A stretch of DNA of 64,000 nt, taken from the NCBI GenBank assembly GCA_025062195.1, contig JANXAS010000002.1, forward strand, positions 1 to 64,000, written 5' to 3'. The notes below the pieces were generated by a model that was not told the DNA's origin, ran no database searches, and was given only the letters and a program-made list of their open reading frames with translations. Positions 27,613-36,543 of the stretch are shown in pieces. Positions within the stretch are counted from its first letter, which is position 1; each line of letters starts with the position of its first letter. This stretch comes from Armatimonadota bacterium (GTDB taxonomy: Bacteria; Armatimonadota; Fervidibacteria; Fervidibacterales; Thermosaccharophagaceae). A program made the translations under genes and the position numbers.

Positions 27613-30600
27613 TTATCTCCTTTTTCTTGGCTGTATTGGCTCAGTTTCTTCCTCGTCCTTAATTTCAACTGGTGTGCCATCCTTTGTCTCAGATATGACT
27701 TGCAGACCGAGACTTTGCAATTCTTTGACGAGTATCTTGAATGATTCTGGTATCCCAGATTCAACCACATCTTGTCCTTTTATTAGCGCATTGAATGTGT
27801 CCTCTCGCCCCTTAATATCGTCTGATTTTATCGTTAGCATTTCTTCAAGTGTGTGTGCTGCACCGTAAGCCTCAAGTGCCCAAACTTCCATCTCTCCGAA
27901 GCGCTGCCCGCCAAACTGCGCCTTACCTCCAAGCGGTTGTTGAGTGACAAGGGAATATGGACCGGTCGCACGAGCGTGAATTTTGTCCTCAACAAGATGA
28001 ATTAACTTCATGACATACATGCTTCCAACAGTCACTGGTTGATGGAATGGCTCACCGGTCCGCCCATCATAAAGGATACATCTTCCGGTTTTTTCGTCAT
28101 AACCAACCCTCTTCTTGACGAGTTCCGAGATGTGCTCACCTACCAATCTTGGTCTATTTCTTGATTTCCTCCACTCGTTGATTCCAACGCCCACCTTTTC
28201 GGAAATAGCTTCAAGTTCTTCTTCACTAATGTTTGAAAGGAATTCAATAAATCTCTGCAAGTATTGCTCATATGTTTCATCAGACTCCGGTTTGCCGAAG
28301 TTCAGACCGAGTTCAATTGTGGCATAATCATAAAGCTTATCTTTTCGCAAATTATCAACTAACTCTGCAAGCCCTTTGAGTATTTCTTCCTCGTTCATAC
28401 CCTGAAATATCGGTATTTCAAAGGAAGTCCCAGTTAAAGCCGCTATTAAGCCCAGATGTGTTTCAAGTATTTGCCCAACATTCATTCGTGATGGCACTCC
28501 AAGAGGGTTGAATATGATATCAACCGGAGTTCCATCCGGCAAATACGGCATATCAGATTCTGGCAATATTTTGGCTACTACACCCTTATTTCCGTGTCTC
28601 CCTGAAAGTTTATCTCCAACGGTTATTTTCCTTGTTTGAGCCACATATACACGCACCATCATGTTGACTTGTGACTTTAACTCATCAGCTGGCAGCTGCT
28701 TAAGTTCACCGCCACACCTTGGGCACTCAAGGTCCGGGAGCTTTTGCCACTTTTTGAACAGATGACGGCACTTCTTGCATTCGTAGTTATATCTCGCAAA
28801 AACTTTCACACTTATTACAGTTCCCCACTCACCATGCGGGACTCTAAGCGAAGCATCCTTCATATCCTCTGCTTTCTTCCCAAATAAAGCAATTATTAGC
28901 TTTTCTTCTGGGGAGTGTTCGCCGCCGACTTTCGGAACAGCCTTCCCAACGAGTATATCGTTAGTCTTGACCTGTGCACCTATCCTGACTATCCCATCTT
29001 CATCAATATTTTTCAGTTTTTCCTCGCTAACATTCGGCACATCCCTTGTTATCTCCTCGGGACCAAGCTTAGTTTCTCTCGCCTGAGTTTCATACTTTTC
29101 AATATGGATGGATGTCAAAACATCCTCTTTTACGAGCCGTTCACTTATAACTATTGCGTCCTCATAATTGTAGCCTTCCCAAGGCATAAACGCGACTATA
29201 AGGTTCCTTCCGAGGGCAAGTTCGCCTCTTTCGGTTGCCGGTCCGTCGGCAAGTATTTCTCCCGGCTTGACTCTCTGACCAACCCTAACAATCGGTTTTT
29301 GATGTATGCAGGTTCCCTGATTGCTTCTCATGAAATTGTATAAGTTAAATGTGTGCTTTTTACCCCTTCTATCAACAACTTCAATTTTTTGACCGTCAAC
29401 ATATGTCACTTTCCCGTCAAGCGGTTTCCCATCCTCTTCAACATTCCAAATAACCAAGGCGCCGCTATCCCTTGCCGCCTTTGCTTCCATACCAGTTTTG
29501 ATTAAGGGAGCCTCCGGACGAATCAACGGAACAGCTTGCCTCTGCATATTTGAACCCATAAGAGCCCTATTTGCGTCATCATGCTCCAAGAATGGTATCA
29601 AGCTTGTTGCGACGCTAAAGCACTGCATAGGAGTGGCATCCATCAAAGTTACTTCCTCACGCCTAACAGTTACATATCCAATTTCACCAGTGTCAGGATG
29701 CCTACCACGAACTATAAGCTTTTCCGGAACTATTAGCCCATTTTTGTCAACTTGCGTATCTGCGGGCGCTATGTAATGATTTGCGTCCTCATCGGGGGCA
29801 AGGTAAACTATTTGATTCGTCACCCTTCCATTTTGGACAACTCTATACGGAGTCCTTATGAAACCGTATTCGTCAACATAAGCGCACACAGTTAGTGAGG
29901 AAATCAAGCCAATATTTGGTCCCTCTGGCGTCTGTATTGGGCATATTCTACCATAATGGGATGGGTGGACATCGCGAAGCTGTAGCATTCCTTTTGCACT
30001 TTCCCTTGAGATACCTCCAGGTCCAAGGGCAGTCATTCGGCGTTTGTGCTCAAGCTCATCAAGCGGATTTGTTTGTTGCATGAATTGTGATAGTTGCCCA
30101 CTGCTGAAGAAACTTTTTATTGCAGCCATTATAGGCTTTATGCTCAAGATTGCCTGCGGGTTAAGCTGCGACCTATCTGTAGTTGTCATTCTCTCCTTTG
30201 CAGCCCTTTCCATACGGAAAAAGGCAAGGCGAAGTTGGCTTTGGACAAGTTCACCAACACACCTTAAACGCTTATTGCTAAGGTGGTCAATATCATCAGT
30301 TTGATGAAGCTTTGATGGCGGTATTTTCTCCCTCTCTTCTGGGAGCATTTCTGATTCCTGGCGCAGATTGATCAGGTAAAAGACAATGCAAATCAAATCT
30401 TCAAGGGTAAATGTTGTTACATTTAGCGGGACATCGTAGCCGATTTCGTCCATCATTCTAAGCTTACGGTTCATCTGGTATCTTCCAACCCTCCCCAAAT
30501 CATACCTCTTTTTGTCAAAAAATAGGTGATTTAATAGGTTCCTTGCACTCTCATTTGTGGATGGCTCTTGTGGGCGAAGGAGCTTATGGACTTGAAGTAA

Positions 30601-31716
30601 AGCCATATTTTCATCTTTTGATGGGTCTTGTTCAAGGGTAGCGTCTATGTATGGTGGCAGTTCCCAAACTGTCAATTCGCTCAAACCAGCGTTTATAATT
30701 TTGGCAATGTCATCCTCTTCCAATTTCTTTGGTCCTTTTACGATGGTTTTCCCCCTTACCACCACATTCTCAACTATCCACTTGTTTTTCAGGTTATCTT
30801 TGGTTATTTCTGTTATCGTCTCGCAGCGCCCAAATAGCTTTATGATATCCGAATCTGTGCTGCAGCGAAGTGAATCACGACGAATAGCTACTTTCCTCAA
30901 ATCTCTACAACTCTCCATCTTCCTCTGCAATTCCTCGGTGATCAAATCCCCTTCCTTACCGATTATTTCGCCAGTCTCCGGGTTAACCACTACCTGTGCA
31001 AGCTTGCATCCAACTATGCTCGGGTCACTAACATCGGCTTCCGTAACCTGTGGTTTTCTTCCCCTTGACTCTGGGAGCGCACTGAAAGCCCGCATGAGCA
31101 TTGTTACAGGCATAAAGCGGCTTTGACCAATGCGAACCCTTAAAACATCTTCGGCATCGGTCTCAAATTCAATCCATCCGCCATCTTTCGCAATAACTTG
31201 AGCCGAATAAAGCTCCCTGCCCGTTAGTTCGTGCAAACGATAGTGGAAGTATACCCCAGGTGAACGCCCAAGTTGAGAGACAACAGTCCTTTCTGCGCCA
31301 TTTATGATAAATGTTCCCTTTGGTGTCATGCAAGGTATATCGCCAAGGTAAACATCGCTCCAATCTTTGGCTTCACCTGTTACCTTATCAACTAACCTAA
31401 CCCTAACCTTAAACGGCATTGCGTATGTTGACTCTTGCTCGCAGCACTGTTCTGGTGTGGCATCCGGTTCACCAAAGCTATAGTCAACAAATTCAAGGGC
31501 AAGTGTGCCAGTATAATCCTCAATTGGTGAGAATGTCTCAAAGAGTTCTTTTATCCCCTCGTTTATGAACCATTCGTAGGAGCGCAACTGAAATTCAATT
31601 AGATTTGGCATTTCAATTGGCGGCACTAACCTCTTTTGATTCTCAAGTTTTTCTTTAGCTTGTGCTATAAACATTAGCCTATTTGGGTCAACTTTGCGGA
31701 AATTATCCAAAGGCAT
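27613..31716 (-). CDS. rpoB: DNA-directed RNA polymerase subunit beta
   Basis: A 1367-residue beta subunit. The rifampicin cluster (QLSQFM...HKRR...ALGPGG), the VHPSHYGR segment, the SGRHGNKG motif and the C-terminal FGEMEVWALEAYGAA are all present. Two unusual features stand out. Gln and Thr occupy the positions equivalent to E. coli Asp516 and Ser531. A four-cysteine ribbon (Cys980, Cys983, Cys998, Cys1001) is inserted before VRVYVAQ, where most bacteria have only a short linker. The start at 31716 gives MPLDNFRK and is preceded by GGAGGCGGTG; the frame is open 12 codons further upstream without a ribosome site. Regulation is likely shared with the upstream ribosomal genes. Confidence 0.98.
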   Translation of the reverse strand: MPLDNFRKVDPNRLMFIAQAKEKLENQKRLVPPIEMPNLIEFQLRSYEWFINEGIKELFETFSPIEDYTGTLALEFVDYSFGEPDATPEQCCEQESTYAMPFKVRVRLVDKVTGEAKDWSDVYLGDIPCMTPKGTFIINGAERTVVSQLGRSPGVYFHYRLHELTGRELYSAQVIAKDGGWIEFETDAEDVLRVRIGQSRFMPVTMLMRAFSALPESRGRKPQVTEADVSDPSIVGCKLAQVVVNPETGEIIGKEGDLITEELQRKMESCRDLRKVAIRRDSLRCSTDSDIIKLFGRCETITEITKDNLKNKWIVENVVVRGKTIVKGPKKLEEDDIAKIINAGLSELTVWELPPYIDATLEQDPSKDENMALLQVHKLLRPQEPSTNESARNLLNHLFFDKKRYDLGRVGRYQMNRKLRMMDEIGYDVPLNVTTFTLEDLICIVFYLINLRQESEMLPEEREKIPPSKLHQTDDIDHLSNKRLRCVGELVQSQLRLAFFRMERAAKERMTTTDRSQLNPQAILSIKPIMAAIKSFFSSGQLSQFMQQTNPLDELEHKRRMTALGPGGISRESAKGMLQLRDVHPSHYGRICPIQTPEGPNIGLISSLTVCAYVDEYGFIRTPYRVVQNGRVTNQIVYLAPDEDANHYIAPADTQVDKNGLIVPEKLIVRGRHPDTGEIGYVTVRREEVTLMDATPMQCFSVATSLIPFLEHDDANRALMGSNMQRQAVPLIRPEAPLIKTGMEAKAARDSGALVIWNVEEDGKPLDGKVTYVDGQKIEVVDRRGKKHTFNLYNFMRSNQGTCIHQKPIVRVGQRVKPGEILADGPATERGELALGRNLIVAFMPWEGYNYEDAIVISERLVKEDVLTSIHIEKYETQARETKLGPEEITRDVPNVSEEKLKNIDEDGIVRIGAQVKTNDILVGKAVPKVGGEHSPEEKLIIALFGKKAEDMKDASLRVPHGEWGTVISVKVFARYNYECKKCRHLFKKWQKLPDLECPRCGGELKQLPADELKSQVNMMVRVYVAQTRKITVGDKLSGRHGNKGVVAKILPESDMPYLPDGTPVDIIFNPLGVPSRMNVGQILETHLGLIAALTGTSFEIPIFQGMNEEEILKGLAELVDNLRKDKLYDYATIELGLNFGKPESDETYEQYLQRFIEFLSNISEEELEAISEKVGVGINEWRKSRNRPRLVGEHISELVKKRVGYDEKTGRCILYDGRTGEPFHQPVTVGSMYVMKLIHLVEDKIHARATGPYSLVTQQPLGGKAQFGGQRFGEMEVWALEAYGAAHTLEEMLTIKSDDIKGREDTFNALIKGQDVVESGIPESFKILVKELQSLGLQVISETKDGTPVEIKDEEETEPIQPRKRR

Positions 31717-32252
31717 ATACACCGCCTCCATTAGATGAGTAATTGACCTCATTATTTGCTACAGATTTTGTTTATGGACACCAACCATGCTATAGGCTTC
31801 AGCCAACAGCTATTTGGTAAACTTCTTAGCGCCCTCTTTAGATGGCAGAAAAATTTCTCGCCAGCTGGTTCGGCATTCACTGTCTTCATAGCAGCCTGGA
31901 TTGATAAGTTCCAACAACATTTTGAATGAACAGCAGCTTGATTCACGCTATGGTTACCAAATACGGGTTTGTCCAATGCTTTGGGAAAATTATCAGGGAA
32001 AATTGGGAATTCAGGGCGAAAGCTCAAATGGGTTTTCACCCCCACAATTGGTTGTGGAAAGACATGAAGTCAAAAGCCGAGCAAACCAGATTACAGGATT
32101 TGAGAGAGGAGTTTAACATGCGAGGCATCATAACCTCCATTGCACAAAGAATTTGTTTCATTTTGTGCCATCTAATTCTTGATCCTGCTATGCTTTTACT
32201 CGCCCCCTTCTGTCCCTCAACTGCGCAATTTTATATCCACATTGGCAAATTG
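31717..32252. repeat. rplL-rpoB spacer with degraded hairpin array
   Basis: A 536-base gap. Next to rpoB (about 31786-31877) lie decayed versions of the hairpin modules: CCATGCTATAGGCTTCAGCC, GCGCCCTCTTTAGATGGC and CGCCAGCTGGTTCGGC. Short frames on the plus strand have no support. An attenuator or a promoter for rpoB would be expected here, but I cannot point to one with confidence. Confidence 0.45.
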
Positions 32253-32657
32253 TCACTTGATTTCAACCTTTGCCCCAGCTGCTTCAAGCTTCTCCTTTAT
32301 TTGCTCAGCTTCCTCCTTTGAAACGCCCTCTTTTACCAGCTTAGGTGCTCCTTCAACAAGCTCCTTTGCTTCCTTTAAACCGAGCCCTGGGATTACTTCC
32401 CGCAAGACTTTGATGACTTGTATCTTCTGCTCACCAACAGCCTGAAGTATAACATCAAACTCGGTTTTCTCAGCCACGGCAGGTTGAGCTTCCGTAGCTG
32501 GTGCTATACCCGCAGCAACTGGCGCAGCAACTGCAGCCACCGGGGCAGCAGTGATGCCGAATTCCTCCTTGAGCAACTCGTAAAGTTGCTTCGCCTCAAT
32601 AAGAGTAAGACCCTTTATCTCCTCAAACAGCGTTCTCACCTTTTCGGATACTTCCAT
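32253..32657 (-). CDS. rplL: Ribosomal protein L7/L12, internal in-frame start
   Basis: A 134-residue L7/L12 could be translated by itself from the ATG at 32657. The upstream GGAGG (32672-32668) with 10 bases spacing is as good as any ribosome site in the window. L7/L12 is needed in several copies per ribosome (two to three dimers on one L10), so separate production would supply the extra copies. Whether the read-through fusion, the free protein or both exist cannot be told from sequence. The +1 frame carries TAG, TGA and TAA just before this ATG, so a one-base shift near the end of L10 would restore two ordinary genes. Confidence 0.7.
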   Translation of the reverse strand: MEVSEKVRTLFEEIKGLTLIEAKQLYELLKEEFGITAAPVAAVAAPVAAGIAPATEAQPAVAEKTEFDVILQAVGEQKIQVIKVLREVIPGLGLKEAKELVEGAPKLVKEGVSKEEAEQIKEKLEAAGAKVEIK

Positions 32658-33215
32658 TATGCTCACCCCTCCATTTTGTGCTATGCTTTGTTGAACTTGC
32701 TCAGTGCCCTCGCTTATCTGGCGAATGGCATCCGTTAGCGCATATAGCAATGATTGCAACATCATCGCTATGCCGTGCAAAGGGCTGATTATTGCCCCTG
32801 CAACCATGCCAAGCATCTCAGCTCTTGATGGCAGCTTTGAAAGCTCAGCCACTAACTCAGGCGTGCATACCAATCCTTCAATCCAACCACCTTTGACCGT
32901 CAATGGCTCATACTGTTCCTCAGCCCTGATAGCTGCTTTAGCAACCTCAACTGCATCATCATACCCAACGATGAGCGCTAATGGTCCGATAACTAACTCG
33001 GCAAGCTTGCCATTTAGGTCGGCTTGCTTTAGTGCCCTAAGAAAGAGCGTATTCTTTATGACCCTAACCTTAAGATTCTTTTCACGCATCATCCTGCGAA
33101 GTGAGTTCATATCCTCCGCAGACATGCCAGTATAACTGACAAGAACCCACCCAGAGGCTTTCTTCAGCTCCTCGGTCAGCTCCGAAACTATGCGAATTTT
33201 ATGTGGCTTTGGCAT
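32253..33215 (-). CDS. Fused ribosomal proteins L10 and L7/L12 in one frame
   Basis: A 320-residue frame. Residues 1-186 are ribosomal protein L10: the rRNA-binding domain with [13 protein letters not shown] and [11 protein letters not shown], and the long C-terminal helix (about 145-180) that carries L7/L12 dimers. Residues 187-320 are a complete 134-residue L7/L12: N-terminal dimer domain, an Ala/Pro/Val hinge (about 223-240), and the globular domain with [14 protein letters not shown] and [12 protein letters not shown]. No stop separates them. Inside the frame GGAGGGGTGAGC stands before ATG at 32657, so free L7/L12 can also be made. In nearly all bacteria these are two genes. GAGGTG precedes the L10 start. 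Gene order (rplA upstream, rpoB downstream) is normal. Confidence 0.93.
   Translation of the reverse strand: MPKPHKIRIVSELTEELKKASGWVLVSYTGMSAEDMNSLRRMMREKNLKVRVIKNTLFLRALKQADLNGKLAELVIGPLALIVGYDDAVEVAKAAIRAEEQYEPLTVKGGWIEGLVCTPELVAELSKLPSRAEMLGMVAGAIISPLHGIAMMLQSLLYALTDAIRQISEGTEQVQQSIAQNGGVSIMEVSEKVRTLFEEIKGLTLIEAKQLYELLKEEFGITAAPVAAVAAPVAAGIAPATEAQPAVAEKTEFDVILQAVGEQKIQVIKVLREVIPGLGLKEAKELVEGAPKLVKEGVSKEEAEQIKEKLEAAGAKVEIK
32658..32673 (-). promoter_or_regulatory. Internal ribosome-binding site before L7/L12
   Basis: Read on the minus strand, TGGAGGGGTGAGCATA directly precedes ATG. The GGAGGGGTGA part is a near-ideal match to the 16S rRNA tail, inside a continuous coding frame. Confidence 0.7.
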
Positions 33216-33242
33216 ATCTTAACACCTCAACGCCCTATACTA

Positions 33243-33941
33243 TCACCTGAGCAGCGAAAGAGCCTTTTGCAGCTCCACCTTAACTCCAGGACCCATGGTT
33301 GAAGACATCGTTATGGATTTTATGAACTGTCCACGAACCCCGGGAGGACGAGACCGTATCAACGAATCAAGCAGCACTTTAAAGTTCTCAAGCAGCTTCT
33401 CCGTATCAAATGAAGCCTTCCCTATAACCGAATGCACTACGCCACCTTGGTCACTCCTGAAGTCAACTCGCCCTCGCTTCAATTCCTCAACCACACCCTT
33501 TACATCTTGGGTGACAGTGCCAGTGCGTGTGCTGGGCATCTTCGGACCAAGCTTCCTACCAAGACGAGAAACTATGCGCATCATATCCGGGGTGGCTACA
33601 AGGTAATCAAAGTCTTTCCAGCCATCCTCAATTCGTTTAACCAGGTCTTCTGCGCCAACATAGTCAGCACCGGCTTGCTCAGCTTCACGGGCTTGTTCAC
33701 CCTTTGCTATGACTGCAACGGTTGGTGAACGCCCAGTCCCGTAAGGAAGCACAACCGAACCTCTCACCCTCTGATCGCTTTTTCTCGGGTCAATGTTTAG
33801 AGTGAATGCAACTTCAATTGTCTCATCAAACTTCGCTGTAGCCATCCTCTTAACAAGTTCAATTGCTTGAACTGGGTCGTAAAGTTGGTTACGGTCATAT
33901 TGCTTGGTCAGCGCCTTGTATCTTTTGCCGCGCTCCGCCAT
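33243..33941 (-). CDS. rplA: 50S ribosomal protein L1
   Basis: A 232-residue L1, the mobile L1-stalk protein and, in many bacteria, translational repressor of its own operon. Family blocks are visible: YDPVQAIELVKRMA, FDETIEVAFTLNIDPRKSDQ, VRGSVVLPYGTG, LGRKLGPKMPS and SSTMGPGVK. Start at 33941 (MAERGKRY) with a GGGGGGCG run upstream; a TTG two codons earlier is in frame. It is followed by the rplJ-rplL frame after 27 bases. Confidence 0.97.
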   Translation of the reverse strand: MAERGKRYKALTKQYDRNQLYDPVQAIELVKRMATAKFDETIEVAFTLNIDPRKSDQRVRGSVVLPYGTGRSPTVAVIAKGEQAREAEQAGADYVGAEDLVKRIEDGWKDFDYLVATPDMMRIVSRLGRKLGPKMPSTRTGTVTQDVKGVVEELKRGRVDFRSDQGGVVHSVIGKASFDTEKLLENFKVLLDSLIRSRPPGVRGQFIKSITMSSTMGPGVKVELQKALSLLR

Positions 33942-34088
33942 CTTCAAACGCCCCCCTTAAAGGGCATCAAAACAACTACGCAAAGTAATTTCGCTAATTT
34001 CGCCAATTCGCTTGACGCAAAAAGCTCCTCTCTCACCTTCACCATGAAACAACTTTGTAGGATGCCAATGAAGGAACACCCATGGGGA

Positions 34089-34514
34089 TTAGTCCACTAT
34101 TTCAATGCCCATACTCCTTGCAGTTCCTTCAACAATCCTCATAGCGGCTTCTATGTTATCCGTGTTAAGGTCGGGAAGCTTGTATTCAGCTATCTGGCGA
34201 ATTTGCTCCCTTGTTATCTTCCCGGCAATCTCATGGCTCGGAGCACCAGAGCCTTTCTCCAACCCAATAGCCTGCTTCAAGAGAAAGGAAACAGGCGGAC
34301 GCTTGCAAACAAATGTGAACGACCTGTCCGAATAAATCGTCACCTCAACAGGTATAATTACACCCGCTTGAGATGCAGTCTGCTCATTGAATGCTTTGAT
34401 GAAACTCATAATGTCTATCCCATGTGGAGCAAGCGTTGGACCAACTGGCGGTCCGGGCACAGCCTTTCCTGCCGTCAGTTGAAGTTTGACTACGGCTACA
34501 ACCTTCTTTGCCAC
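34089..34514 (-). CDS. rplK: 50S ribosomal protein L11
   Basis: A 141-residue L11, which binds the GTPase-associated region of 23S rRNA. The N-terminal domain has [20 protein letters not shown], and the C-terminal RNA-binding domain ends with AARSMGI-type wording ([12 protein letters not shown]). The start is GTG (GTGGCAAAG) preceded by GAGGAAGG. The usual rplK-rplA order follows, with a 147-base spacer. Confidence 0.97.
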   Translation of the reverse strand: MAKKVVAVVKLQLTAGKAVPGPPVGPTLAPHGIDIMSFIKAFNEQTASQAGVIIPVEVTIYSDRSFTFVCKRPPVSFLLKQAIGLEKGSGAPSHEIAGKITREQIRQIAEYKLPDLNTDNIEAAMRIVEGTARSMGIEIVD

Positions 34515-34640
34515 AGCTGACCTTCCTCTCTTGATCGGTTATGGTGTGTGACTTCACTTCCCGGTAAGCCATCATCATACCGATGCAGCTGAAGCTTTCA
34601 TTATGCCGTAAGGTGCACTAAATGTAAAATTGCAACCCTG

Positions 34641-35168
34641 CTACTCCTCAACCTTCTCAACCTGTGAGAAGTCAAGTTCAACTGGCGTTTCGCGACCAAA
34701 CAGCGAAAGCATAACAGTCAGAGTTTGCTTTTGTTGATGCACCTCCTCAATGACCCCTTCCGCACCTTCAAACGGACCTGAGTGCACTCTCACCTTTTCG
34801 CCCCTATGCCAAATGCTTTTTCTCCTGGGCATCTCTTCTCCGGAGATCTTCAATATCGTTTCAACTTCCTGATCGCGCAACGGAACTGGTTTCGTTTGTG
34901 AACCAGCAAAGCCAGTTACGCCCGGTATGCGGCGAATGAAATACAATGTGTCATCATCAGCTACCATCTCAACGAGTATGTAACCCGGAAAAAGCTTCCG
35001 CTCAACCTGACGGACACCGCCATGAAAACGCCTCTCTCGCTCAACCGGTATGACAACTCGCCCTATCTTGTCGTGAAGCTCTCTTGCCTCAACGAGCTTT
35101 TCAATTGCTCGCTTTACTCTCTCCTCATAGCTCGTCAGAACATGAATGACATACCATTTCTTCTGCAT
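34641..35168 (-). CDS. nusG: Transcription termination/antitermination factor NusG
   Basis: A 175-residue NusG. The NGN domain is MQKKWYVIHVLTSYE, with LFPGYILVEM, and the C-terminal KOW motif is KVRVHSGPFEGAEGVIEEV. It couples RNA polymerase to ribosome or Rho. Start chosen at the ATG 35168, giving the usual N-terminus; a GTG six codons upstream overlaps the purine-rich GAGGTGAG, so 35186 remains possible. Confidence 0.96.
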   Translation of the reverse strand: MQKKWYVIHVLTSYEERVKRAIEKLVEARELHDKIGRVVIPVERERRFHGGVRQVERKLFPGYILVEMVADDDTLYFIRRIPGVTGFAGSQTKPVPLRDQEVETILKISGEEMPRRKSIWHRGEKVRVHSGPFEGAEGVIEEVHQQKQTLTVMLSLFGRETPVELDFSQVEKVEE

Positions 35169-35471
35169 AGTCGCTTTCTCACTCACCTCTCAATGTGTTT
35201 ATCAACTCAGCAGCGTAAGCACCGATAATGATGTAAAGGTGTGTCGGATACAAAACCGCTCCTCACTCGCCCCTCACTCCCCCCACACTGCTGCCTGCAG
35301 CCCATTCACTACCAATCAGCTGTGGTCTATTTTTTCATTCGCAACACGAACACCATCGCTAATTACGAGTTACGCGCTTCAGCCATCTGCATCATTCGTT
35401 TTCGTCAGCATATATCGTGCTGACCATCATCCTCTGCAAAACAACACTGCTTGCGTGACTTCCACTGATTC

Positions 35472-35687
35472 TTAAAACCTGTAAATCCCAAGGGTGTGCA
35501 TTAACCATCCGAAAAAAGCATCAAGCAAACCCATGTAGATGCCAACCGCAATGATGATAGCGATTACAACCTTGGTGAATGTCCATGTGTCATGCCATGA
35601 AGGCCATGAAACACGCTTCAACTCTTCCCACGATTCCCTAAAGAAGTTTATTGGGCGCTGAAACATGTTAATAATCTTCCGATGCAA
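35472..35687 (-). CDS. secE: Preprotein translocase subunit SecE
   Basis: A 71-residue SecE with the conserved amphipathic segment FFRESWEELKRVSWPSW and one membrane helix (about 38-60). It is the small clamp subunit of the SecYEG channel. The likely start is TTG at 35687, with GAGGTGA 7 bases upstream; an ATG seven codons later (MFQRP) is the alternative. The position between tRNA-Trp and nusG is the common bacterial arrangement. The 285-base spacer to nusG holds no gene I can support. Confidence 0.93.
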   Translation of the reverse strand: MHRKIINMFQRPINFFRESWEELKRVSWPSWHDTWTFTKVVIAIIIAVGIYMGLLDAFFGWLMHTLGIYRF

Positions 35688-35887
35688 CTCAATGTCACCT
35701 CAATAACTTAACATACTCTCCCCTCTGCTCGCCCTGCAAGGTAATCAATGCCCCACGCACCAATTCGGAGTGACACACTCCCATCATCATTCATTCAATC
35801 TTTTGGAGAGCTTCATCAGTGTGGCAGTTTGCATTCCCGCTCGCTTTGCAGTTAGCCGCATCCGACAAATTGGACGATAAGCTATAC

Positions 35888-35964
35888 TGGCAGGCCCGGG
35901 AGGATTTGAACCCCCGACCACGGGATTTGGAGTCCCGCGCTCTTCCTGGCTGAGCTACGGGCCT
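35888..35964 (-). tRNA. trnW: tRNA-Trp (CCA anticodon)
   Basis: On the minus strand the 7-bp acceptor AGGCCCG pairs with CGGGCCT, followed by discriminator G and an encoded CCA tail (35890-35888). The D arm GCTCAG...GAGC, the anticodon arm GGGACTCCAAATCCC with anticodon CCA, and the T arm with GGTTCAAATCC are all in place. It lies 18 bases downstream of rpmG. Confidence 0.96.
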
Positions 35965-35982
35965 GCCAAAGGATTATAATTT

Positions 35983-36144
35983 TTACTTCGTCTCACGATG
36001 GAGTGTATGCTTTCGGCAGCGGCGACAAAACTTCTTAAGCTCAAGCCTCTCTCTTCTGCCACTCTGTTGCGGCTTCCTCGTCGTAACATAGTTGCGAGAG
36101 TTGCATTCAGTGCATGCAAGCACAATAACTCTTCTTTCACCCAT
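35983..36144 (-). CDS. rpmG: 50S ribosomal protein L33
   Basis: A 53-residue L33 of the zinc-binding type: CTEC and CRRC supply four cysteines. [15 protein letters not shown] and [15 protein letters not shown] are family blocks. I start at ATG 36144 (MGERRVIV), preceded by CAGGTGG; the frame is open 39 codons further upstream but that part is not L33-like. First gene of the rpmG-trnW-secE-nusG group. Confidence 0.95.
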   Translation of the reverse strand: MGERRVIVLACTECNSRNYVTTRKPQQSGRRERLELKKFCRRCRKHTLHRETK

Positions 36145-36543
36145 AGCTACCACCTGTGCTTCAGTCAACTTGCCGCTGCCTGTAAACAGTGCCCTTCCCA
36201 ATAAAACCTGCAATTGATGGTAATAAACAATTGCCCTCTTCATCTCAATTGAGCTTTGCAAGCTGCTACTTAGTTTAACTCACATCCATGAGTTTGTAAA
36301 GCTGGGCAACAAAAGCACCTATGCGATGCGAAGATGACGGGGACGAAAAATGCTCCGCTATCTTTTAGATCGCAGCCTACACAAATTCTTAGCGCGCATT
36401 CCATATGCCCTTATCAACATAATTTGCTCGCCACTTCAGCGCTGATTCCACCGTGGCAATGAAAACGCTAAAATGGTTTTCAGTCGGAGTTAATAACCTT
36501 TGCCTTCAATAGTTACATAAACAAACGCATGAGGTGGTCAGCG
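36145..36543. other. Divergent intergenic region
   Basis: About 400 bases between rpmG (leftward) and the ADP-ribosylglycohydrolase-like gene (rightward). It must hold promoters for both. I see no hairpin array, repeat core or gene, and no promoter I would defend. Confidence 0.4.

Larger units (their letters stand above)
27613..36144 (-). other. Conserved rpmG-trnW-secE-nusG-rplK-rplA-rplJL-rpoB-rpoC cluster (rpoC continues to 22889)
   Basis: The gene order is the standard bacterial one, all on the minus strand, so the cluster is useful as an anchor for orientation. Deviations are the fused rplJ-rplL frame and the long rplL-rpoB and rpoB-rpoC spacers that contain dispersed repeats. Confidence 0.95.

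Noticed and set aside
31901-32321. Plus-strand frames in the rplL-rpoB spacer
   Set aside because: They overlap the L7/L12 end or decayed hairpins, lack ribosome sites and show no known domain.
33867-34520. A 217-codon plus-strand frame across rplA and rplK
   Set aside because: Antisense to two certain ribosomal protein genes; no family resemblance.
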